A stretch of 23,004 nucleotides of DNA from Plakobranchus ocellatus. Its lineage: Eukaryota > Mollusca > Gastropoda > Plakobranchidae. The stretch is taken from positions 2,936,185 to 2,959,188 of the forward strand of contig BLXT01003024.1 in assembly GCA_019648995.1 (NCBI GenBank), read 5' to 3'. This document shows, one piece after another, positions 1 through 11,000 of this stretch (positions are counted from its first letter, which is position 1; each line of letters opens with the position of its first letter). The translations under genes and the position numbers were made by a program. The notes under the pieces were generated by a model. That model was not told the origin of the DNA. It did no database searches and saw only the letters and a program-made list of their open reading frames with translations.

Positions 1-1947
1 TACAGTGGCAAAAACTTGCTAGGGGGGGGGAACAAAATGGGTCGGGGCCCATGGACTATTAGCAGGTATCTCCAGTAAGAGTACTTTTAACCTTTTTATT
101 CCGAACGGTGTATACTTCCTAGGAAAATTAACATACCTCAAATCCAAATGTTTTCTTTCATGAGGTTGAGTAAAGTAACCATGGTAAAAAGAATGGGTGT
201 CATTGAAACAGTCTCCAAAAAAAAAAGCAAACATTTATTTCTAAAACTTCACAATACTGCTTGGTTTGAGATTAGACTATATGATTGTGTATTAAAGATT
301 GAAGTCTGGGGAATGTAATTGTGTAAAATACATGGCAATAAAAAAGATTTTTTAAACAAAATTTTAAACATAAAAAAAAGAGATATTTAAAGCACATCCT
401 GAAACTGGGTGTCCAGGGAAATCTTGAAAGAAAATAACAACAGAAAATTTAACAAGTTTTCACAATTTTTTTTCTTGATTATTCCATTTAAGTCCTTAAT
501 CTAATTAATATAGAATCTAATGGTACCGGGGGTAGATCTTTCTTCAATTTTCAAACACCTGCGCTGAATGAAATGTAATGTAAAGATTACAATTTTTAAT
601 ATTTGAATATAACATATCTTGTGAATCATTATTCAATTTTTTTTTTTCAACTGCATACAAGCCTATATACTTATTATAACTCTACGAGATCAAAAAGATT
701 CAGAGACATATCAGCTTTAGTTTCATTCAGTTCATTATTTTCATGCATTATGATATTCATTTACTTCTTATAGCAAAGCCACATAAAACCCAGGGTTTGA
801 AAGTCATTCAGAATTCAATTTCAAGAAACATTTTTCTTTGGCTCACTGTTAAGTAATAATGCCTTGCCTGGTAATACTCTAGTTGGCTGTGAAACTACTG
901 CTTAAGGCAGACTAAAGTCGAGAGACTGGCAGTGGTACGACTGATTATAATTCCCACTGAAGCTTTTGGGGCTCGTGACTGTTAAGGTTGTCTAAGTTTA
1001 GTGAGTGGTATGATAGACTCTGCGTCAGACTCAAAACATTTATCACTTTTCCTTATTGAAAAAAATTTTGAGTGTTACGACTGTCTAATTGGTTTTTTTT
1101 TTTTTTGGATCAAGTTTGAGCTTTTCTGACTTGAATGCCTTTCTTCGAGAAATTCTGTACTTTCCAGAACCAGTCTGTGAATTATGAGGTTTTTAAAATA
1201 CAAACTTCAAAAGCTAGTGTCTGAATGCAGAGAAGTAATCTTGCTGTGATATGACAAAACATTCATTTTTCATTCTTTTTGCAACTCACTGGTAGTGGTT
1301 TTCAGATAAAACATTTTTTATGATTCAATTTTTATCTCTCTTTCACAAGTCACTCTCTCGCAAATGAAGAAAAAAACACACACAATACACAACCAGCACA
1401 CACATCACGATTTTCATGCCTCCTGATTTACCCTCGCATTTTGGAACATTTTTAGTGATATATTTGGAATACTGATGAATAAAATCGTGGGGTTTTTTTT
1501 ATAGAACCTCTTCCACTCCTAGTTGCCATTTATTCTAAGTAATTACTAAGTATGCAATTCTTTATCCTCATGCACACTTTTAAAAAGTTTATAAGTAGAG
1601 CCAGTGAATGCCACAAAAAATATGCTGATAGATTAATCTAATGCTTACATCTAATCATAAGGCAATAACTGGAGAAAAATAATTTGGTTGGCCAAATTTT
1701 TAATAAAATTTTCAAGAGACATATAAAAAAATAATTTTTAGACAAAATCTGGAACAGAAAAATTGCCAGATTTGGATTATTTGCAGATAGAGAACTGCAT
1801 TGAAGAATGTTAAAACTGAATGCAGTTGAATTTCATCTTAAAATTACTTCACTGTATTTAAAAAGATTATTTAGAGACATCAATTGTAGAACAGGTCCTT
1901 TTCCCAATTTTTTTGTTATTTTAGCCTGTCAGCCACAGCTCACTTAC
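1..1947. other. AT-rich stretch downstream of gene A exon 9, no confirmed gene
   Basis: Exon 9 of gene A ends in a strong donor at 1948/1947, so this stretch should be intron and further 3' exons of gene A. I found one low-confidence minus-strand exon candidate (137-212) and no other convincing coding block. It holds homopolymer runs, for example poly-T near 1090-1105 and 640-650. Confidence 0.5.
137..212 (-). CDS. possible further 3' exon of gene A
   Basis: On the minus strand a T-rich tract ending in GGAG gives an acceptor before 212. A strong donor, GAG|GTATGT, ends the block at 137. The 76-nt block is open in the frame reading CFNDTHSFYHGYF and onwards (phase 1 in, phase 2 out). Gene A exon 9 ends in phase 0, so at least one unseen exon would have to lie between. 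The composition is rich in His and aromatics and does not look like an RS tail. The support is splice-site quality only, and it could be a chance decoy. Confidence 0.25.
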
Positions 1948-2072
1948 CGGGAGTTTATCTATTGGCCTGCGGCTCTTAGTATGTTCCTCCATTTCTCTGA
2001 ACTTCTGAAACACTTTAGAACCTCCAACCTTAGGCCTTGGACTCCGGCTGCGACTGTGCTTACTCCTGCGGG
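1948..2072 (-). CDS. Gene A exon 9 (second RS block)
   Basis: The acceptor is CATCCATCAG and the donor is CTCCCG|GTAAGT. It is 125 nt, phase 1 in and phase 0 out. It encodes [15 protein letters not shown] and onwards, then a charged segment ending RRPIDKLP (residues 336-377). The RS content and exact phase match tie it to exon 8 across the 5.7-kb intron. A (GT)n tract lies about 18 nt upstream of the acceptor. Confidence 0.8.
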
Positions 2073-5000
2073 CTGATGGATGATGAAATCACACACACAC
2101 ACACACACACCAACTTTAAAAAATTATAAATTGTATGGCGGTCACAAACATGACACATTCTGAATCTTCATGACTGACTTTAAATGAAAACCCTTTTCTA
2201 GCCACAATCTGTTTAAGGATCCCCCTCAAAAAAGGCGAGTTGCATATCTACCACTGAGATCAATTATGGATCTTCATGACCAACTTTAAATGAAAACCCT
2301 AAACTAGCTATCACCTGTTCAATAAGAATCCAACAAAAAGAGCCCAGGTGGCGATCCACATTAAGCACTTGAAATGAAAGCCACAAACTGAAAGGATGAA
2401 ATGATTCATTTTCTGTCCTAGACATGCCAAGGACACCAAAGTTACACCAAAGATTGTATAGAGTAAAGATTGTCTGATCTGATTTTTAAAAACCCTTTTT
2501 TGGGTTTTGTACATTTTCTGGAGGTTTGCCTTTATTTCATGACAGTGAATTAGAGAAGTGTATGCATTTAGCAATTTGATGGGGGTTCTTTTGTGCTTTC
2601 ATTTCACCTCATTTTTTCAGATATTGGCACAGATCATCAAATTAATCATTTTGTTCTCCATTGGTTTATAAACATTCAATTTGGCTCTGTTTAAAATTAA
2701 GCATTCAAACTGAGTAGCAATGCCCATGAAAAAATTTTTTTTGCCTGTAGATGTAAATTTTTATAAATATCTGATAGCTCTTTTATTTCTAAGCATTGTG
2801 GTTTTTAAATTTTCAAAATCCATCCTTATTTACAAAAGTTATGACAATTTGAAAGCGTAAAAAAAGCATATAAGGCCAAAGAGAAATTTATTTTCGAAAT
2901 GTGGTCCTTCAGAAACCTTGATTTCAAGGTAAATATGTTGTCATTCGGTTGTTTCCGCATATATTGCAATGAAACTTGGCAATCTGTAGGTATTTTTTGT
3001 GACAAATCCAGGCAGATCATCAGAAATTTTCTAAATTGATTAGTTTTTGGACAATTTAGAAAAATAAGATGTTGTTTGGTGGCAAAATATAAACGGATAT
3101 TTTATTGTGTATCCTCTCAATGTCTTGAAGCACTTAAAATATTGTAAACAAACATTTTTTTGCTTATAGCCATGAGAGCACTTTACATTTCATATCAATT
3201 CAAAGCAACAAACAAGAAATGTATGTCAAAGCAATTATGAAAGGCCTACCTTTTCTGCATACGTTTTACATGTTTTTAAATTGTTTCTGAATTCCACTTG
3301 CGTTCCTGACAAACCAGAACCTTCCCCCTGCTCTTGCCTCTACATCCAGGTCAACTTGTAAAATACTCCTTCTTGAAACAGAGTGAATATCTTTTCCACT
3401 GGGCCACTGAAACACTCCCAGGCCTTTTCCAAGTTGTGCAAAACTTACTGTTACATCTGACTCATTGAAACTTGCAGCCTCCACCACAGCTGAAATAGAT
3501 AGTCAGGAAAATGAAAAAAATTATTTAAAAAATAAAATAAAAACATATTTAAAAAGAAATATTTTTGTTTTTATATTTGAGAAAAAAAGGGGGTAAATAA
3601 AATGAAGCTTTGTTGATAATTCATTACAAGTTACACAAAATTTTTACATTCATCTTTTAGGCGTGCATACTTTGCGTTTGTATGTGTGTATTTGGGGTGG
3701 GGGTTAGGGGAGACTTGTAATTTTTAATAAAAATATAAAGGAAATTAAATTTAGATAAGTGCAATGTACATAAAATGCTTTAAAGGCTCACCTGGATACC
3801 AAGCATCTTCGCAGGCAATGGCTACCATTTGACCCTGTTTCAAATCACCCAACACAGGTATTTTCTTCTGCAGCTTCAGGGTACGTAGGGAATCCAAAAT
3901 TGCTTCCCTATCCTGATCTCTGTGCTTCTTTCTCAGCTGGCTTCCATCCCTTCTTGCTTTTTTCCAAAGACCCTCTTTCTCTTTCTCTGGCAGTGAAATG
4001 AACCATTCCCTCATCCTCTTCCTGGTCTGTTTCAACAGCATAACAGAAGAATGATGATGTAGGGAACTGTTTGGCCTTCTCTTCTGGCTGGCATCCAAAT
4101 GGCCGAAGTTTCTTTCACAAATTAGATTTGTTAGAGAGGCAGTTTTGCATAAATCTTGTATGCCATCCTGTGTTCCATATATTCCACCCTCCAAAAAATC
4201 TGCAAGCTGGACTTTACATGTTGTTAAAATGGCATTGCACATTTTGCTGAGGATCTCTTTCATGTCTGGTCTTAGAATAGTTGGTAATTTTTCTTTTGTC
4301 TCTGGCGAACTAGTTGGAAATTTAAGGCAGGAGAAGCTATTGGGTTCCAAAAGAAAATTGGGATCATCAATAGATTTCTGTAGGGAGCAGACTATATCTT
4401 GAAATCGTGTGCTTAGGCCGTGATAATTCATACTTCTTGTGGTTACCATTGACCAGAATGGTCCTGTGACTTTGTGGAACAAAACAGCAAGGCATTCCAA
4501 AATAAGAATTAATTTTGAATTTTTAAGTGCTTTTGTCAGCCTGGCCTGCTTTGCATTTAAGGAATTGAGGGATGTTAAGATGTGTAGGAAATCATCATGG
4601 TGGTGGAAGACTTGTGCTGCTACTTCAAACAAGCCATTGAATCTGTTATCTTTGTATGGCTTGATGACAGATTTAAAATTCCTCTCCATGCAGAAAGCTT
4701 CCCATTGATTCCTCACACCACGATGATCTCCTACAGGTCCGAACAAATCTGATGCATCTTTCAAAAGCACGGTGACTGGATGTTTATACTCGCTGCTTTC
4801 ATATATCACTTTTATTTCATTCATCACATAAGAATGGAAGCCTAATAAAACATGGGCTGCACAATACAAATGATGAACACCTTTGATGTTTTCATTGCCA
4901 TATTCTCGTAAACATTTTTCCCTCCACTCTTCCAACAATCTACTACTTTTTTTTTCATTGGCTGCCCGATCATTCATAAAATAAACTAATTTTTCCAAAA

Positions 5001-8000
5001 GATCCTTCAGTCCTTCCTCTCTGTCAGATGTTTCACTTTCAACCAACTCACCCAATTTCTCTTTGGCTTCATTTGCTATTGCCTGTCCAGTCTCGGATGC
5101 TACTGAGGACCAGCCCAAGCAGAAACTTTCTCCTGAGTCTGTCTGAATTGACGTATCCAATATTTTTACTTTTTTCCGGGTGGTTCCATCTTTATGTAGC
5201 CCAAAACTTTTGCTTTTCTTCAACACGGTGTCTTTGATGAAGGCCTTTGCCACAACATGCCCCTCGTCAACTATTCTTTGACATGCCATTCTGCTTGGTA
5301 AGTGTGAGAACTGTACATTACATAATGTTCCTACAGTTTCTATAACTGGCCCAATCTTTCCTGTCGCTACTTCTAAACCAGCTAACTCCATCACACAAAA
5401 ACGCATTTTTTCTATGAACTCGTTACCACTGCCCGTGTCTTTTTTTGTCTTTAAGAATTGCTTCTCTGGCTCGTCATGATGATTGAATATTATTATGTCC
5501 TGCCTTTCCCTCATATCACAATATTCTTTTGACATTTTACCCTTTGGTTTTTTAATTTTCATACATGAGGCTTTCTTAGAAGTCAGGCTATCAATTTTTT
5601 TCCTCTGCATCCTACATTTCTTTTCCAGTTTTTTGTTCTTTTCCATAGTGAGTTTCAAGTGTTGTTTCAAATCCAAATTTTTTCTTATGGCTTTGTTTGC
5701 ATCCGACCTATACCTGTCTCTCGATGCCTTCAAACTAAGTTTCATAGCAGCACTTCTTCCCTCTCTTCTTTTCATATTTTTTAAGGAGTACTGGCTATTT
5801 ATTTTTGTCTGTTCCACGATCTGTTCTTTCAATGCTTTTATTTTTTTGTCTAATACTTCTACGTGCCGTTCTTTCTTTGCAAGTTCATGTTCTGTTGTAT
5901 TTAATTTCTTTTTTGGCGTCAACCATTTTAAGAGGATGGTTTGGCTAAAGGTGGGGCGTGGTGGAGAGGGTTGTGGGGGGTCTGGTTGCGCTGATGCACC
6001 TGGAATCTCAGTAGGCTCCACGGTCGCACTAGATGCATTGGGAAAAATAAACAGATCTTTAAAAAATCGTTGTAGTGCCTCACCTCTCAATTTTCCTGCC
6101 TTTTGAACAACTCTCAACAGTTTCGATCTCAAAACGTGAGGACTGATCGTATTTGACTGATCCGTCCAAGTTAAAACCCATATTGCGGCAGTGATTGCAA
6201 CTTTTTGAGAATCTTTGAAGATTTTAATAATTTGGCCGTTTGTCATGTTTTTTACATCAGGCTCTCCATATTTTGCTATCAAAGCGTTTCTATCCATTCT
6301 ATTAGCTGGAAAGGGAGTGGGGGAGGGAAGGAAGGGAGGCGAAACGGAGATAAACACAGATTTCGATCTAGTTTCTAAATCTAGTGATTAATTATGGGAT
6401 CAAATGTTGATTTTTATCGGAAAAGAAAAAGACACTTATAATTATTTTAATGCATGAAACACCTTGGAATAATAAGCAAAAATTAGAGATCTAATTCTAG
6501 GCCTAGAGTAGATCATCCGCGAATGTTGTTATGATGAGGCTAATTTACATAAACAAGTTCATAGGGAATGCAGATTCACTATCTCGTTGTGACTCGAGTA
6601 AAATAGTTGAAAATATTTTGATAAAACCATTTAATTTAAAAAATTCGAAGCGTTCTATTTTTATCTTAAATATAAATATGTATAAAGCATGATTTGGAAG
6701 CAATGTAACTTTTAGAAATAAAATTGAAAAGGATCAACTGCCGGCTTTACCCCTACTCCAACTAACAAAGAAGAAGAGCCAAGCAGCCGACATGAACTCG
6801 TCGCGGCCGAGTTTTTAGATCTCGGCCAATCAAATCGTCGCTAGCGATCACGCGCAGCAGCCATGCAAGGCCACTCAGCTGTCGCTCATGGCAGGCGATT
6901 TCAGTGCCGTTTTTCTGTGAGGGCGGCAATTGATTTTAATTTCGTACGGAAAAAGTATTAAAGATAGGAACTGCAAATTTTAACATGGTAAAGTAGAAAA
7001 GTGGATCTCTTACCTTGTAGACTTTCGTTGATGAACTCCTCTTGGTTTACGAAACGCACAATAAAATCGCAAAAACACACGATTTACTACTAGTTGTAGT
7101 AGTAGTAAAACGACGATCGTCTGCATACGATAAGATTGACCTTTTCTCTGGTTGGTTGCCAAGTTTCACTACAATCCATTCAGAAATAACCTCATAGCTT
7201 AAAATAGAAACTGACGTTATAGACTAAGAGAGGGCCCATAAAATGACTCGCCGAAGAGCCCAACTTTTGACCTACTTATTCGCGACCCATGGGCATTGCT
7301 AAACTGAGTTCTTTCCTTGGCTTAAAGGGAAAAAAAAAACAATGTTAACTTTCTAAGAACTTTGATAAAAGTTACTAGACATTTTTATGTCAACAATTTT
7401 ATTTTTAATTCTTGCAACAAGCTTGTAAAATAAGCATATTTGTAGGATCTACCTAAATAGAATTTTTTCATTTCAATTAGTTGATAAGTATACACTATAT
7501 CCACAGTCCAGTCCAAAAGAGTCAAAAATCCTATTTTGAAAATCATTGATATGACCTTGCATTCTGTGAGGTTCTGTAAATGGTGAAAAATATAAACATT
7601 TAAAGTTGATTTTTTTTTTTTTAAGTTATGAATTATAGAAAAAAAAATGGATTTTGAAATCATTTTTGTCTTTCTCAAATGGCTACATGGTACATTCAGT
7701 AGAAGTGATCTCAAAACATACTATTCCCTGAATCTGTTTAAATTTTTGCCATCAAGGGTTGACAAGATAATATGATCATTATACTATTCAGCCAAATACC
7801 TTTAGGCGGTGTGGCAATGCTGTCTGATGAGCTTGATCTTGTACTGGACCTACTGCTTGACCTTGACCTTGACCAATCACGGCGTCTGTCCCCATAATCA
7901 GAGTTACTGCTGGACCGTGCAAATTTTAGCAGAGACTGTTTCTTTATCTTAATAGTAGAAAGGAGAAAACCAAGACAAAGAGAAGCAGCAGTGTGATATG

Positions 8001-11000
8001 CAATCCTTTTAAAGATTAAAAACTGCTACAAAGTATTGTATTGGACACAATTTGGCATAAAGAAAGCAAATACATCCCCAGCATTTATCTCCTTTCAAGC
8101 AGCTGATATTCAAACAGTGGTTAACAAAAAACCATATCTCTCAAGCAAGGTGCAATGGGACAGAAGCAAACATACACTTTATAAAAAGCTAGTTACACTT
8201 CAGACCAAATCAAACTGAAAAATTTCAGCCATAAACTATCTATGAAACCTCCTTGAGTATGTAGCTGAGTTGTAGTTAAAGATACCCATAACTTAGAGGA
8301 TCCACTTGAATAATTTACATTAAAAAAAACAAAAACTACATTTATTCCAGATGTGCCATCTCTTTTTCATGTTTTCTGGACTTATTTAGCACTTCATGGG
8401 TTGGAGTTACCCAGGACCAGTATGTTTTCCTCCTTTATTGTTACATAGCATAAATCTAGCCAAAATTAATGGCCGAATTGAGGTCTACATTTTTTAATAC
8501 ATAGATGAATTTTTTTAAAGGCTGGAATTTTTTTTTTTTTAATTACAAGGCGCAAATGCTCAAATAAGTCCTCTTTTCACCAGTCTTACAATTTTTCGGC
8601 AAAACACGGGCAACATTAAATCACAAAAAAAACCTGACGGCACAAAGGGATTAACCCAATAACATGCAACAGTGCCTTAGTCTGAAGAAACTTACAACTA
8701 CTCAAATTTCTAGATCTGTTAACTTTTTTTTTTCCAATCTGAGTTTTAATTTCAAGTCCATCCCACCAAAAAACCTCTTACTTGAACAACTCACATTTCT
8801 AGATCTGCTGTCTCGTTTGTCCCGGTCCAGTGGTTTGGTTTGATTTAACCTTGCCAATTTCTCAAGGCTGGCAACTGAATTGGGCCTGAGAAAGATTTGC
8901 AGAATTCAAATTTTAATACTAGATTTTAACAAAAGTAACATGCCTTTTTAACTGATGCAAATAAGTTACAGTTGCAAATTATGTTAATATTCAACAATAA
9001 ATTACATTATAAGTTGAATAATAATGCTTTCTCTCATGCCTTTCTGTAAAACTGTTATCTCAGGCAAAGAACAAGACTAAGCTTACTTCCTTTTATGCAA
9101 AGCTATTAGATTTCAAATCGCTTTCACATCATTCCTTACAACCATCTCTAAAATCTTTGTTTTCCTCTTTCAGAATCATCCAGGGCAAATAACGATTGCA
9201 TAATAAGCACCGTCAAAGGTGCTCAATTACATTATCTTACAGAACTGCAAGAACCACAGAAAGCAATAACCAAATTTAAGGAGAAAAAAAAAAAGAACAG
9301 CTGAACAAAATATTTCAAAAGCAGAAAAGCTCTGAATTTGTTTTTTATAGTCTGAATTAAAAGGCTAAGGACAAAACAAATACAAAAATACATTTAGATA
9401 TGCAGATCAAGAAGCAGATCAAGGCTTTAGCAGTTAAATTCAATAATAAATTGCTATAAAACTGTCTAAATCAGATTTATTTATCACAGGTTTTGAACTG
9501 TGCTCTCTGTGATTAAGGTTGCTTTTGGTTTTGTCATGTAAAAGACAGGCTTAAAATGAGTCTGATAGATGCCTTGAGACCAATCGTAAACAGTCAGATA
9601 TCACAAATGTCACCATAGAGAAAAAATGTTTATTCCTCTTTAGAAGTCAGGAAAATATACAAGTACTACATTCCTGAAAACATATAAATATATTTAATTT
9701 TAAGTTGGCTGTTACGTCTTTTTATACATTTTTTTTTAAACGTCTTTGTTTTTAAATTTCAAATACTTATATATATTCATTCATATATTTTGCAACAGGA
9801 TGAACAGATCCCTATCCAATTTCCACCAAAACAAAATTCAGGGGCTGTAGTTAAATCAATGATATATAATATCTGAAACTTGGACTGGGCTCAAGGGATG
9901 TAAATCTTACCGATGATTAAGAAGGTCCTCATTACCCCTTTCTTTCAATTTTGATTGCACATGCAGGAATGATTCCGCCAGCTGGAAAAAAAAAAAAACA
10001 GTAAAAAAAAGAAAATGGCCAATCCAGTTGAATTTCATTGCTACAGTAAGTTAACAAACAATAGATTTACTGGTTTGGGGATAAAATAAAACTTTGGGAA
10101 GCATTTCAAATGCAAATAGTTATATTTTCTACAAAAAGAGAGTATGTATATGAAGGCAAAATTAAAAATCTATGAAAACATTTTCAGGAAAAAAAATAGA
10201 CTTGCCTAAAACAATCTACAGGGAATGCAAATTCAGCAGAGTGGCCTTTCTTTAGATAGGTTTCAGATTACTGCTACTGCTATCAGAATACTGTTATATT
10301 TATCAATAATGGTACTGCTACCAGCACTACTACCTCAAATATTACTAGCACTGCTACTGCTACTACACTCATACTACTTATGTACTATGTACTATTATCA
10401 CACCAGCACCATTATAATTACTACTATTGCTACTACCAATTTTTCTACTCCTCTGCAACAACTTCTAGTTCTGCCACCACTACTATCACTATAACCACCT
10501 CCACCATTACTACAAAACTACTTCTACTGCTATGGTAGACATCGCATCCAATGAAGTCAGATTCAACAAAACTTTGGCCCTAATAAAGAAGTATAAAAGG
10601 ATTTTTTTTTTTTCATTGAGCTTCACGATATAACCTGTAATGAACACCTTGGTTGTGATGTGATTCCAAGTCGATTGGTTTTTGAGAATCAATGGCAAAA
10701 AACTCGACCAACACACATTTGTGCCATGTTCAATTTTTTTTATTGGGTATTGTGTCTCCAAGTCAATACTATTTGGGACTTTCTCATTGGTTTCTTTTCT
10801 TTTTGGTGGGCCTCAATCTAGTCATCTACTAAGATTACTGAAAGGCTGGTATTTTGTTACTTGCAAGTTGAGTACAAGTTTTTTATATTTTTTTTTTTTT
10901 AGAGCACACTGTGACATTCTATTTTTTCTTATCACTTAATGTGGCATTTCCTACACATTTTTTTCCAACTCGACAAAATCAGGGCCTGTGTATATAACAT

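Noticed and set aside
38..56. GGGTCGGGGCCCATGG as a partner for ACCCATGGGC near 7285 (terminal repeats of gene B element)
   Set aside because: The match is short, palindromic and outside gene A exon 9; not convincing as transposon ends.
936..1040. Open minus-strand block of about 30 codons
   Set aside because: It has no RS character, no clear acceptor, and stops within the block.
1100..1175. Basic minus-strand block (SQTGSGKYRISRRKAFKSE) as a gene A exon
   Set aside because: A weak acceptor exists but no donor follows; it runs into a poly-A tract.
2311..2574. 87-codon minus-strand frame with hydrophobic stretches
   Set aside because: It lies in gene A intron beside a repeat, with no splice sites or homology signs.
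3751..3791. Unspliced C-terminus of the long gene B frame
   Set aside because: CCAG|GTGAGC is a strong donor, and splicing to 3489 completes the WYP module; the unspliced tail ends abruptly.
5483..6106. 207-codon plus-strand open frame
   Set aside because: It is the antisense shadow of gene B exon 2; its Phe/Ser/Leu-rich content mirrors the Lys/Glu coiled coil.
6298..6357. First 20 codons of the long minus-strand frame as the gene B N-terminus
   Set aside because: They translate a C/T-rich tract ending in CCAG, a typical 3' splice site, and a leader exon with a strong donor exists upstream. The ATG at 6297 is preferred.
10225..10494. 89-codon plus-strand open frame
   Set aside because: It is a by-product of a degenerate trinucleotide repeat.
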